From contig NC_049903.1 in the NCBI RefSeq assembly GCF_001411555.2, positions 26,424,270 to 26,488,269 on the forward strand: a stretch of DNA of 64,000 bases, written 5' to 3'. Both the position numbers and the translations under genes were made by a program. This DNA is from Juglans regia (taxonomy: Eukaryota; Streptophyta; Magnoliopsida; Fagales; Juglandaceae). This document shows, piece after piece, positions 9,163 through 21,334 of this stretch (position 1 is its first letter; each line of letters opens with the position of its first letter). The notes beneath the pieces are model-generated. The model ran no database searches, was not told the DNA's origin, and saw only the letters and a list, made by a program, of their open reading frames with translations.

Positions 9163-12100
9163 CTACTCTATACCCTCTACATTCCATGCAAAACTAGCAA
9201 GTCGATGAGCTACCTCGTTCCCTTGCCTATGGACATGCTGAACTTTGCACTCATGAAAAGACTGAATTAAACTCACAATTTCTTTTAGCAAATCCCCAAG
9301 CAAAGATAAAGTGGACCATGCTGTTTGTAGTTCTTTGATCATCATTAAGCAATCACTTTCAAAAATAATCTTCGAGATGCCCTATTGAACATAGAATTGA
9401 AGCCCCCTAGATCTCAATTGTTTATGGTTCCGCTACTTCCTCCTCAGCTTTACTCACAGCCATAATAACTCTTACCTTTCTCATCTCTAAGAATAGCCCC
9501 CACTTCTGCCTTGTGTTGTTTAAAGAACATAGCACCATCTACATTGAGTTTTAGAAAACCAGTGGGTGGAGGGTTTCAACTGCATTGTGTTGCCAGGTTT
9601 GAACTTCGAGTAGATCTCCACTCCTTGTGGAACTTCTGCATGGCAACCACATGCTTAGGGTCATAAGAGATATTATCATGAAGCATCTTATTTCTTCTAA
9701 ACCACAACCCCCAAGCCATTAGAAAGAAAGTTGTCAAATCCTCCATTGTCCCTTTCTCTTTCATTAGTATAGCTGCATCCCTAATATCATGGATTCTCAC
9801 ACTATCTTTCAAAGTATTCAGAATAGGCAGATAATTATCCTAGACAGTAAGCACAGTTGGGCAGTAGATCAGAGCATGGGTGAGGTTCTCTAGCTGGTCA
9901 TTGCAAAAACAACATGTCATCAATATCAACATTTTTATGCACAAGATTGTGTTTAGTGGGCAAATAGTTTTTGCAGGCCCTCTAAGCAAATATCTTGACC
10001 TTTTGAGGAATCTTCATTATCGGCATCACTTTCCACAAAGAATGATCTCTGTTGGCATTAGAACTTTCTCCTCTAGTTTCCTCTAGCAAACCAGAAAAAA
10101 ATCTATTGGCACTCTTGACATTAAAACTTCCATCTTTTTCTTGGCTCTATATCCATCTATCTTCGTTTCCTCTAGGACAGAGTATGATCTTTAAAATGTC
10201 TGAAGCAATGTTGGGACTGAAAAGAGCTTTAATTTTTTGTACATTCCACTATTGTGTGTTACTGTCAATGAGTGTATCAACATTGTCATTCTGTTCTTCT
10301 GCATCTCTTATCGCCATGGATTATATCCCGACTTTGAGTTAAAAAAAATCTGATTTGGGAAAATATTTTGCCTTTTATAGTTTGGGTAGAAGTGAATCTT
10401 CCTCTTGTAGGATCCTCCATCCTTGCTTAGCCAGAAGTGACATATTTAAGGTCTTCAGGTCCTTAAAACCTAAACCCCCTTTGAATTTTGAAGCACACAT
10501 CGTTTTCCAGCTAACCCAGTGGATCTTTCTTTCATCTGCGTTCTTTTCCCACAAGAATTGAGCCATCATTCGTTTAAGATCTTTGCAAAAACAATTAGAC
10601 AATTTGAAGCAACTCATAGCATAGGTAGGAATAGCCAAAGCCACAACTTTACCACTCTGAGAAAGCTGTTTTTCCTTCCAGGTCTATAATTTTTGCCAAA
10701 GTCTATTTTTTATATTGGAGAAGGCATTAGACTTTGATTTTCCAACTATGGGATGAAGACCTAAGTACTTCTCATACTGCTGAACATTACCACCACCCCA
10801 CAAAGACAGAATCTCTTCTTTAGCATCATCCGTGACATTTCTACTAAACACCATTGATGTTTTTCTATTAATTTTCTGCCCTGATGCATGTTCATACTGA
10901 TCCAACAGCTCTTGTATATTCTTGTTTGTGGAAGGATCAGCCTTACAGAATATCACACTATCATCAACAAACAACAAGTGGTTTAGTGTAGGAGCCCCTC
11001 TACAAATTTGAATTCTTGGCACAACCTGATTCTGACCAGCTTCTTTAAGTAAATGAATAATCCCCTTAGTGCAAAGAAGAAAGAGATAAGTGGATAAAGG
11101 GTCCCCTTGTCTCAGTCCTCTACTTGGAAAAATAGGCCCTTTAGGTTCACCATTGACCAAAATAGAAAAAGATATTGTTCTAACACATTTCTTGATCAAT
11201 TGGGTTAGCTTCACCTCAAAGCCTAATTTAATCAAGATTTGTTCCAAAAAGTCCCATTCGACCCCATCATAGGCTTTGCTCATATCCAATTTGAGAGACA
11301 TATACTCTTTTTTTCCCTTCCTCTTGTCTTAAATAATGAATAAATCATAGGCAATGAAAACATTATTAGTTATTAATCTACCCGAGACAAAAGCACTCTG
11401 AGACTTAGAAATAATAGAAGGCTTGAACTGTTTCAGCCTATATGCAATCACTTTGGATATGAGTTTATAGGTGACATTGCAGAGGCTTATGGGGGGAAAC
11501 TCAGCAACTTTCATAGGAGATTTTTTCTTTTGAATCAAAGTGATGAAAGTATGGTTCAAATCATGAGGAAAGTCACCAAAATTTAGAGCATGAAGAGTAG
11601 CAGCAATAACAGACTTCCCAATAATATTCCAATGTTTTTGGAAAAAGATATGGGACATACCATCTTACCCAGGGGCCTTGGTAGGATGCATTTACAGAAG
11701 TCCCAAAGAGACCTTTTCCTCAGTATACTGCTTTGATAGGTCCTCATTCATCTGTTTAGTTACTCTGCAATCGATATTTGTCACTGTCTCCATTGAGCCT
11801 CTTTGATCTAAAGCTGAAAACAGGTTCTTGAAATACTTTAAGATTTATTGAGTTAATTACTCTCCATCTCCTTCTCTCTAGAATCATCTTGCAACTTCTT
11901 TATAGTGTTCTTCTTCCTTCTGTGTGAGGCTTTTGTGTGGAAGTATTTAGAATTCTGATCTCTTGCTTGCAGCCACATGGCTTTAGCTCTTTGATGCCAC
12001 ATCGTCTCCTCCCTTTCTAACCACATTTGAACATTTTCTCTTGCATAGAAATGAGCTTTCGTATCAAAGCAACTGGGGTCTTCTAGCTGAAGTCTAGCCA

Positions 12101-13030
12101 TGTTCATTTGTGCTTTCTTAAGATGAAACTATGCATCCCCAAATTTCTATTTATTCCAGTTTTTCAAAGTTTGTGCACAACCAGAAATCATCACCATAAT
12201 ATCTTCCATCTTACTGTTGTTAGAACTTCCTTTCTAGGCTTCCTCAATAGCACGTGTACAACCCTTATCTCCCACCCACATTGCTTCAAACCTGAAAGGT
12301 TTGTCCTTTTTTCTTACTACATAAACTCCATCAGTTTCCAATCATAAGGGAATATGGTAAGAATAAGTAGCACTTCCATGAGTAATTGATGCCATGGGGA
12401 ACAATTGGCACCATTGAGGATTTGCAAGGAAATGATCCAACCTTTCACTATTGCTAGCAGTCCCTTCCCTTTTATTGCATCAAGTATATGGGGTTCCAAC
12501 AAACCCCAAATCCCTTAAATCACAATCACTGAGAACTTCGCGACATGCAAGCATTTGCTAGTTTGGTCTTTCCCTTCCACCCCACTTCTTAGTAACATTC
12601 AACAAGTCATTGAAATCCCCAAAAACCAAACAAGCTTCTCCATCTACACTACTTAAAGACTCGATCAAACTCCACATCCCCTTCTACTAGCTGTGTTAGG
12701 GTGCCCATAAACACCCATCAGGTACGACTCAGTTTTGTTAGCATCATCTTTGACCAGTAACGCAGGAATATGATACTTAGAATAATTTAGCACAGTCAAA
12801 ACAATATCTTCCTTCCACATCAACACAAGCCCACTGCTTCTACCATCATTGTCAACAACCAAACAATTAGGGCATCCGGGATGATACTTACACATTTCCA
12901 TAGCACGAGCTTTCAATTTTGTCTCTTGAATGAAAAGTACATCGGGATCTTCCTTTGTGACAATGTCATGGAGTGTACAAATTCCACATGGCTTCCCAAG
13001 CCCATGGGAATTCCAACTTAAAATTTTCAT
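9163..13030 (-). pseudogene. LINE 1 ORF2: endonuclease, reverse transcriptase, RNase H
   Basis: The start codon at 13030-13028 opens MKILSWNSHGLGKP, the usual start of an APE-type endonuclease, followed by a QETK motif. Reverse transcriptase pieces lie at 11329-11658 (SAFVSGRLI) and 10684-11301, where LDMSKAYD, RQGDPLS and the catalytic FVDD (residues 111-114) are visible. 10375-10644 carries WVSWKTMC and GGLGFKDL, the thumb and linker. 9576-9812 is the zf-RVT/RNase H linker and 9163-9345 the RNase H tail (HRQGNEVAHRLA). The protein would nick the target and copy LINE RNA there. At least six stops or shifts break it. Confidence 0.88.
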
Positions 13031-13160
13031 TATGCCGGTGGGGCTGTGAAACAGCCACCGCCGATAACTCAGCTTTTTTGTCTGCACCATAAGCCTTATT
13101 GGAATCTTGGTTTTGATGTTTCCGATATCTGCCTTGTTCATCCCCATCCTGTAGAGCATG

Positions 13161-14360
13161 TCATTTTTGCCTGCTGTTCTTTATCTGAGAGCTTGGAAAA
13201 ATCTGCTTTTTTTGTTTCAACTGTCGATCCTTCCTTCTCCAGTGAGTTCGTTTCTGTGGGCCTTTCTGTTTTAGCAAAGTGGTTAGCGGGCTATCATCGG
13301 AAGGAGATTTATCAGTTTTTGGGCCCATAACATCATGGCTCAGATCCAACCCCCTGATAACTTCCGTATCTTTCATTATAGCTCCTCTTAGCAAAATTGG
13401 AACAACTACTGGCCTTTGATCATGGTTCATAGACTCAATCACCTTCTGCCCTAAAACCTCGTGATCCTTCTCCAGCCAAGAAATATCTTCCACAGGATTT
13501 TTGCCCCTTGTTTGCAGTGTCATTCCAGTAACCGTAGCAGTTTCATCCCCAATATCCGTAATGTCCTATTTTTTGCCACATTTGATGCCTATCGTTGATT
13601 GCTTTCTGGTATTGTGTTTCTTACCATAATTTCTTAATCGACCGCCTTTTCCAGTGGCCATTGTCCCCACCCTCATCCGCCTGTAGTTCCCGCATGGAGC
13701 CACTGACCATATGGGAATGCTTCAGTTTCACAAGTCACCTTTGAGAATTGCCACTGTTCACAGTCACGATGACCATGACCTAATTGTTCATAGCAAGAAC
13801 AGAAATCTGGAAGTCTTTCACAGTTGAAACGAACCTAGCATGATTAATTTGTACCTACAGTGATCTTCTTTTTCCTCATCAAGGGTTGTGTTACGTTAAG
13901 CTTCACACGTACACGATGTATTCCCCCCATGTCATTTTATCTTTCTCCAGATCAACCTCCTCCACTATACCCAGCGAACTTTCGATAAGATGACCCACAT
14001 ATTCATTACGTGCCATTTGAGGAAGGTCATAAATTCGCCCCCAAAATAGAGCCTCTGTTATACGGATCTGATGAACTTGATGTCTACTATCAAAGTCCAT
14101 CATCATCACCAATTGTTTATCAAAAGACCAAGGGTACCTTCACATTGTATTATGTCTTTATCCCTTATATCTTCGAATTCTACAAATATGAGAGTAGAGT
14201 CCAAATTACGAAACTTAACTGGCTTCACGAGTTTCATAATCAAACATTTACTCCCTATAGAAATGGCATTTTCCAGGAGGCTAGTCTCCAATTGGATCTC
14301 TTCTTGTTCTTGTTCAGTGAGAGATAGTCTCTCGTAAAGTTTCCCCAAGTCATCGTCCAT
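13161..14360 (-). pseudogene. LINE 1 ORF1 (DUF4283-type RNA-binding protein)
   Basis: The minus frame starts MDDDLGKLYERLSLTEQEQ at 14360, typical of plant LINE ORF1. It continues in a shifted frame at 13903-14112 with ALFWGRIYDLP and MARNEYVGHL, the conserved core. Near 13760-13830 a zinc knuckle is recognisable (FCSC..QLGHGHRDC), but the second cysteine is displaced to tyrosine, so it is probably dead. The C-terminal part (13161-13523) is charged and low in conservation. ORF1 would coat the LINE RNA. Homologous residues occur in LINE 2 at 15647-15877. Confidence 0.8.
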
Positions 14361-14489
14361 ACTGCCTAGAAAGATATGCAGACAAGAGAAAATGAAGGAA
14401 GAAAAAAACCCTACACAGGGACAGGGACTGTGGCCTCTACCCAGGACGTCCTAGAGAGGAAAAAGTTTTTCTCAATTGTTGTAGGTGAC

Positions 14490-15015
14490 TTGTATGTGTG
14501 TTTTGATGTAACTCGAGTTTACTAAATTTTGGGGTGTTGAACTATTGAGTAAAAGATGAAACTGGTTTCTTCTTTGAAGCCTGTAATGTGTGGTGATGTT
14601 GGTTAAACCATGCAGAAAGTGATCCCAATGTCGAGTGAACATTGGGACTTTGTCACTTGTGTAAACATTGATGGTTGAAATACTACAAACTTTTCTATTA
14701 GGGTCTTCATGGATGATGCTTGCTTACAAACAAAACGACATTAAATTGTTTTGTAAAGTGCATATTAGAAACTAGGATTTGCGAGATGTATATAAGAGTG
14801 GTCGGTATTATAAGAAAATATTGATTTATACCTCAGACCAGAGGTATAAGCATGGTGCAGTTAAGGTCTTTAATACAATTGGTAAAGAGTATGAGGGCTA
14901 CAAAGTGAGTAATGAGTTTCAGAGACCTTTACCCAGCATTTTTATGGTTGGGAATAAATTATTTACATAATTTCGGTTAAGGTTTTGAACCTTGGATTAC
15001 TTTCGAGATAAGTTC
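14490..15015. other. Host DNA between LINE 1 and the SINE (gene-free)
   Basis: Probably the continuation of the host element of 8549-9040. A TATA-like tgtatataagag lies near 14788. A 63-codon plus frame starts at 14779 but shows no domain. I see no gene. Confidence 0.35.
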
Positions 15016-15032
15016 TAACTTATGATTATGTT

Positions 15033-15134
15033 TTATTTTATTTTATTTAATATACAAGGGGGTGGGGGTTTTGAACTCATGTTTTCTATTTGGAGAACTA
15101 GGTCATATGTCATCAGGTCATCAGGCTCTTGGCA
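15033..15134 (-). mobile_element. SINE (tRNA-derived), 102 bp, 17 bp TSD
   Basis: A perfect 17 bp duplication, TAACTTATGATTATGTT, lies at 15016-15032 and 15135-15151. Inside the left copy is a T-rich run that forms an A-rich tail on the minus strand. Read on the minus strand, the 102 bp insert starts gccaagagcctgatgacc and contains gagttcaaaacccccaccc, which resembles a pol III B box followed by the C-rich stretch seen in plant Au-like SINEs. The A box is weak. It would have been mobilised by a LINE such as those on either side. Confidence 0.82.
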
Positions 15135-15329
15135 TAACTTATGATTATGTTATGCAAATGATGAGCAATGGGGAAATTGCATTAAGGAGAGTTGTAAGTT
15201 AATCTTCAAACTAAACTCACTGGTCTTATGAGTAAGATTGCTTATTAACTACGAAAGTAGGACCATGAATTATTTTCTTGTAATTTTGGTTATCACTCAC
15301 ATTTAAAAAAAAAAACACTACTATAAGCG

Positions 15330-16850
15330 TTGGAGGATATTCTGAATGATTTGTATTAGCGTCTGTTGTTGACGGAAGAGGAGAATGAGGAGGCGGTGGT
15401 GGTACCTGATAAGTTGGAAAATGCATTGTTATGTGGGGGGAAGTGTTTGATTCTAAAGTTGTTCACTAATAAGGACTACAATAAGGAAATGTTTAAGGCT
15501 ACGATGAGGAAAGCTTGGTAGCCTGTGCATCAGGTTCGATTTAGGTATCTAAATTCAGAGTTGTTCGTTGTGGAGTTTGTTGATATTCGAGATAGAGAAA
15601 GGTTCTAAGAGAGGGTCCTTGGTCATTTGATAATCAACTTATTCTGATGAAGGAAGTTGATGGTGGTCAACAAGTTCCTCAGATTTCATTTACAAAGGCT
15701 TTGTTTTGGATTAGACTACCTGATCTTCGCTTCATGGCTAGGAATGAATACGTGGGCCGTTTGGTTGGCAACAAAGTTGGTAGGGTAGAGGAGATGGATC
15801 TGGTTGAAGGGGAAATAGCATGGGGCAAATTTATGCAAGTGCTTGTTGCTGTTAATGTGCTCAAACCTTTAATGTGAGGAACTAAAATTAACATTGGCAC
15901 TGGGAAATCTTTCTAGGTTCGATTTTGCTTTGAGAGGTTGCCCAATTTCTGTTACAGATGCGAGTGTCTAGGTCATGTCGATAAGGACTGTGTTCATTGG
16001 GGAAAATCCCTACTTTCTGATGCATTTGAACTACCATACGGGGCTTGGCGTAGGGCTACAGGGTCTGGTGAAAGTGGTAAGGTTTCTCAATCCAGAGATA
16101 AGTCTGAATCATTAAAACACCATTTAGGTCCTATTATGGGATTTTCTTCGGTGACCGTGGAAGGAGAGAGGCTTTGCCGGCGAAACCTGGTGATCGTTGG
16201 GCAGGTGAAATTGGTGGAGTAAATCTTGGAAGAGATAAGGGATTTGATGTTCAATTGGTTAAGGATATAGAGATATACGTCGAACAAAGGGAAGTAGTTG
16301 TTGAGTTTTCAGGATATGGATATTGAGATGATGGTTGTTCAGGGTCAACTCAATGGCTTTTAATCAGAGGGAAACCCTTGTGTTTATGAATCTGTGAGGA
16401 AAGTTTAGGATTTTACTTTTGAAGGGCTCATGGATCGGCTTCTAAAGTCTCAAGGCGCAGGAGTGGAATTTATAGGAGCGATGCTGGATGGGCCTTAGGA
16501 GATGCATGGGATTAATGAGTTCGTAGATAGTGTGCTGTTTGCAAATGATTCTAGGCTTGCAGATCCTTAAGTGCTGGCAGATTCAAGTGTAGCCCATGTA
16601 ATTAGTGGGCCCGATGGTATTACTAGAAGGAAATGGAATAGGATTTCATTCTTTCATCAAACGGCTAAGCTATCGAAAGAGGAAAAGGGGATTCTGGGCA
16701 TCTCGCGAAAAGGGAAAGTCAATGAAGCAGAGGGGGATTGAGGGATTTCTGATGGTAGAGTGGCTGAAAAACACAACTTAGTCTCGTCGGCTACGGGCGA
16801 GGTCAATGGTGATTCAGAAGATCAATCGATGGCGGCTAGGGTCCAGTGCC
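15330..16850 (+). pseudogene. LINE 2 ORF1 (DUF4283 core and zinc knuckle)
   Basis: The likely start is at 15330, where TTG stands in place of ATG before a frame reading EDILNDLY, then a stop, then RLLLTEEEN, aligned to the start of LINE 1 ORF1. Further stops follow near 15519 and 15606, then a shift near 15615 into a clear core (ALFWIRLPDLRFMARNEYVG, 15690-15750). A zinc knuckle CYRCECLGHVDKDC at about 15950-15992 keeps all four ligands (CX2CX4HX4C). The C-terminal half up to about 16850 is divergent and full of stops. The product would bind LINE RNA. Confidence 0.8.
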
Positions 16851-16860
16851 TCCAGGAACC

Positions 16861-19800
16861 ATGAGAATTATGAGCTGAAATGCCCGTGGGCCTGGGAACC
16901 CATTGGGCATTCATACCCTCTGTGATTTGATCAGGAGGGAAGGGCCCGATGTATTGTTCTTACAGGAAACAAGGCGTTTAGTTCGTGAATTCGAGAACTG
17001 TAAGTTCATATTTGGTCTTTCTAATTGCTTACTGATTGGTTTTGTGGAAGAGGGGGGGGGGGGGTTAGCTTTGTTATGGGGAAAGGATGTGAATTTATCT
17101 ATTGTTAATTACTCTAATTTCCATATTCATGCTGTTGTTCATTGTGATTCGAATTCTTGGTTTTTATCTTGTATTTATGGAAATCCTGATGTTAGTCAAA
17201 GGTTTTGAACCTGGGAGCTGTAGAGCACTTTGAGAAGTGCGAATGGGGATCCTTGGCTGGTCCTAGGGGATTTCAATGAAGAGCTGTGTCACTCTGTAAA
17301 AAGGGGTGGGAGGCTTGACCTGAGAGACAAATTGAATCCTTTTGGGCAGTGGTTGATGACTGTGGTTTGAGAGACTTGAGAGTCAGAGGTAGTCCTTTTA
17401 CCTGGTGTAACCGTAGGGAAGGGTAACAGTGCATTAGTGGAAGGCTAGATTGTTGTCAAGCTAATTTTTCTTGGTGGAACTTGTTCCCAAATGCCACTGT
17501 TACTCATGGCTTGGTAGCATACTCGGATCATGTGCCCACTGGGGTAAGGTGTTATGGAGCTTTCTTGAGTTAAAAAGCCTTTTACATTTGAGGCTATGTG
17601 GGTGGGTGAGGAAGCTTGTGAGAAAATTATTCGTGAAAATTGGAAAAGATGTGCATCTTAGTCCAACATGGGTGAGGTGATGAATGTCATTAAAAGGTAT
17701 AGAAACTAGTTGAGTTCCTGGAATAGACAGTCTTTTGGGCATGTGCAGCAGAAACTTCTTAGAGCAAAATAGAATTTTGCTTTGGTTCATGATAGAGGCC
17801 TATTAGGGGTAGGAAGAGAGGAATATGATTGTGCAAGAGACGAGGTGTAGAAATGGTTTGGAAGGGATGAAATATGTGGTGGCAAAGGTCTGAATTGTTG
17901 TGGTTGAAGGAGGGAGACCAAAACTCAAAAGTAGTTCCATATGAAAGCTTCGTAAAGGAGGAGGAAGAACAAACTTATTAAAATACGGGATGATTATGCA
18001 ATTTGGCTTGAATCTCAAGGTCGGGACGGAATAATCCTAGATTACTTCCAGAATTGGTTTACTTCTCTAATCCGAGTGGTTCTTTGGATTTTCTGGAGTC
18101 TTATTCAGGTAGAGTGAATACTGCAATGAATGATGAGTTGACAAGGGTATACTCTACTGATGAGATCAAAAGTGCACTTGTCCAGATGGATCCCTCAACA
18201 GCTCTAGGTCCATATGGCATGTCTGCAGTCTTCTTTTAAAAATATTGGCATGTGGTGGCTGAGTCAGTGACTTCTGTAGTTCTGGAGACATTGAGTTCAG
18301 GTTATTTTCCAGCTTCTTTAAATCACACATATATTACTCTTATACCAAAAAAGAAATCTCCTTTAAAAGTCAGTGATTATAGGCCCATTAATCTTTGTAA
18401 TGTGGCTTATAAAACGAATGGGGTTATTGGGGAGAACCAAAGTGCTTTTGTTCTTGGTCGTATGATTATATATAATTTTATAATTAAACATGAGTAAGGC
18501 ATACGGCGTATGACAAAGTTGAATGGAGTTGATTACAAATAATGTTCTAATTAGACATGTGCTTATGAGTTAGTGCATTACCTTAAAAGAAAGAAAAAAA
18601 AAGGAAAGAAGGGGTTTATGTCTTTGAAATTAGACATGAGTAAGACGTATGACAGAGTGGAGTGGAGCTTTATTAAGCCAGTAATGGAGATGATGAGGTT
18701 CAACTAGAATTTCATTAGCTTGATTATGTATTGTCTTAGCTTTGTTTCTTATTCAGTGCTAATCAATGGTGATCCAAAAGGCCCTGTAAATCCAACTAGA
18801 GGATTGAGGCAAGGGGACCCTTTATCCCCCTATTTATTTCTTCTTTGTATTGAAGGTTTGATTACATTATTAAAGGAAGCAGGGTTAAAAAGGGAGATTT
18901 CTGGTCTGAAAATCTGTAGAGGTGCTCCAAACGTTAATCATCTGCTCTTTGGAGATGATAGTGTTATTTTTTGTAAGGCTGAGATGGTGGAAAATAGAAG
19001 AGTGCAGGCAAGTTTAGATAGATTTGAATCTGTTTCAGGTTAGAGAATCAACAAGGAGAAGACAACTATGGTATTCAATAGCAATGTTTCAAGAGAAGTT
19101 AGAAATGAAATAAAACAACTTTGGGGAAATAGTGAGATTTAGCAGTATGAACGATACCTGAGACTTCCTCCTATTGTGGGTAGGTCTAGGCATAGAGCTT
19201 TTCACTCTATAAAACAAAAAATTTGAGAAAAGCTTCAATGTTGGAAAGAAAAGTTATTATCTGAAGGGGAAAAGGAAGTGCTTTTAAAAGGAGTGGCACT
19301 CTCTATGCCTTCCTATTCCACGAGCTATTTTTGTTTCCTTCTTCTTTGTGTTCTAATTTGGAGGGATTAATGTCGAAATTTTGGTGGGGACAAAAAGGAG
19401 AAGAAAGGAAGATTTATTGGGTGAGTTGGTCTCGAGTGAGTGAGACAAAGTCTTGTGGGGGAATGGGGTTTAATGAATTCAGGTTATTTAATTTAGTACT
19501 TTTGGCAAAACAAGGTTGGAGATTACTACAAATGATAATTCTCTCATATTCAGGTTGTTCAAGTCAAAATACTTTCCTAATTCCACTTTTGCACAAGCTT
19601 AGGAAGGAGTCCATCTTACACTTGAAGGGGAATATGGGAAGCAAAGAAATGATGCTTGAAGGTTGTAGATGGAGGATTGGTGATGGAAGAACAACTAGAA
19701 TATGGTCTGATCAGTGGATTCCAGGGCATGGGGATCTACTTTTAGAGGGTTTGATTGGGCCAGACACTAGTATTGAAGATGTTGTTAGTAGTCTCTTTGA

Positions 19801-20974
19801 AGCTGATGCAAGAAGTTGGGATATGCACAAGCTGAGATCTCTCTTCAATCTAAATGTGGTGGTAGATATTCTTAAGGTGGTAATATGTCCTTGAGCAAAT
19901 AGTGATAGGCAAATTTGGGCTCATGAGAGAAATGGAGTCTTTAGCATGAAAAGCTGCTACAGGTTTCCTAAAACAAGGTTGGGAGCACATGGTGCAGAAA
20001 TTTCTTTAGCTAGCTCTACCAAGGTTGTATGGAGACATATTTGGAAGATGCCAGTGCCAAGTAAAATTAAAGTTTTTGCTTGGCGTGCTTGCAAAGAAGG
20101 ACTCCACACAAAAGATAATTTATTGAATAGAAAAGTGATAACTGATGCACAATGTGGGTTTTGTGGTTTCCAGTGTGAAGATCTCAATCATGCTTTGATA
20201 AATTGTGCTAGTTTACAGAGTATTTGGAGGGAGATCATGCTAGAAATGAGCTTTGCTGCTGATATGAGAATATATGATGTTGTTTTATCCCTTTGTGAAG
20301 GGGTGCTCAGTGAGAAGTTGCCTGTGTTCTTTGTATTGGCGTGGAGTTTCTGGTGTAGGAGTAATCAAATGGTACATGATCAGGTCATTCTAAGTCCAAG
20401 AAATGTTGCTGTCAATGCACTGAGTTTGCTCAGAAACTATAAAGAGGTAAGATTTCAGCCTAATGCCCAGTTGAAAAAGAATTTTTGTTGGAAACCTCCA
20501 CCAGCAGGTTTATTAAAGTTAAATGTTGATGGGGCAGTTTTTAGGGAGGTAGGCAAATTTGGTATGGGTTGTATTTTACGTGATGATCATGGTAAAGTTC
20601 TAATGGCAACTAGTAAGCTTGAACATGAGGTTGAGGAACCAGAAGCTGTTGAACTAACTGCTATTTTTCGAGGGCTACAGTTGTGTTCTAGTTTGGGCAT
20701 TGCAAACATTCAGGTTGAATCAGATTGGTTGCCAGTAGTCGAGGCTTTGCAGCGTCATACAATGGATGATTCTTTGCTTGGGCTGTTATATCGAGAGATT
20801 AAGTTACTTTCTACGCATTTTGTTGAATGTAATTTTGTCTATGCACATAGAGAAGGAAATAGGGCAGCTCATTGTTTAGCTTGTTATGCGATAAATGTAG
20901 ATGATATTGCTATGTGCTGGGATTGTATTGCAGATTTTCTTTCTCAAGTCCTTTGGCTTGATAAATGTCTGTAA
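16861..20974 (+). pseudogene. LINE 2 ORF2: endonuclease, reverse transcriptase, RNase H
   Basis: ATG at 16861 opens MRIMS, then TGA where a tryptophan is expected, then NARGPGNP; the endonuclease continues to about 17210 with LFLQETRR. Reverse transcriptase pieces: 18054-18497 (KKKSPLKVSDYRPINLCNVAYK), 18620-18715 and 18720-19043 with RQGDPLSPYLF and catalytic FGDD at 18951-18962. 19331-19894 carries the thumb (WVSWSRV, GGMGFNEF). 19946-20974 is a 342-codon open frame with a zf-RVT domain (CGFCGFQCEDLNH) and an RNase H of the RVT_3 type (LNVDGAVF, VESDWLPVV, HREGNRAAH). A poly(A) tail follows at 21008. At least eight lesions prevent function. Confidence 0.9.
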
Positions 20975-21027
20975 TCTCCTTTTATTAATGGAAGTTATGA
21001 TTCATATAAAAAAAAAAGAATTATTTT

Positions 21028-21334
21028 ACTGAGATGCATTCAACATTGGCATATTGGTAACTGTCTCATGAGCTCAATATTATTACATAAAGCATAAAAG
21101 TTTCTTATAAATTGCAACAATCCAAGCTAGAATGAGAAATTATTCTAGTGAAATTTTTTATCCATTTTGGAGTGCTCAATAATGAAGTAGAATTTCTTTT
21201 GGTTGTTGAAGAACAGTCAACGTACTATGTGAGAGGCAGTAATAATCTCGAGATGTAGTTGTCATTCTTAATTTGCAGAGGCTAGAGAAGCTATAAGCAT
21301 TCTTGAGACGAATTCACACTTTTGGATCATTATA
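21028..21334. other. Host DNA to the right of LINE 2
   Basis: AT-rich sequence without coding signal. It is the continuation of the DNA left of LINE 2 (15152-15266), split by that insertion. Confidence 0.4.

Larger units (their letters stand above)
9041..14484 (-). mobile_element. LINE 1 (L1-type non-LTR retrotransposon), about 5.4 kb
   Basis: A T-rich start (9041-9068, the minus-strand A-tail), then in minus orientation RNase H, zinc-binding linker, reverse transcriptase and endonuclease, and further right ORF1, give the order expected for plant L1-type elements. The right edge is estimated: GGTGA ends the left flank (9036-9040) and occurs at 14485-14489, with a looser match further out, so the TSD is eroded. 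Length is close to full for plant LINEs. Both ORFs are broken. Its relative LINE 2 lies 0.8 kb away in the opposite orientation. Confidence 0.88.
15277..21017 (+). mobile_element. LINE 2 (L1-type), apparently full length, 10 bp TSD
   Basis: GAATTATTTT occurs at 15267-15276 and again at 21018-21027, directly after the A-run that ends the element (21008-21017). Between them lie a leader of about 50 bases, ORF1 and ORF2 in the right order and orientation, 5,741 bp in total. This supports a full-length insertion rather than a 5'-truncated one. Both ORFs carry many stops and shifts. It is related to LINE 1 in ORF1 and reverse transcriptase but diverged. Confidence 0.9.

Noticed and set aside
14779..14970. 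63-codon plus frame near a TATA-like sequence
   Set aside because: Reads plausibly in composition but shows no domain, and lies within decayed LTR-like host DNA.
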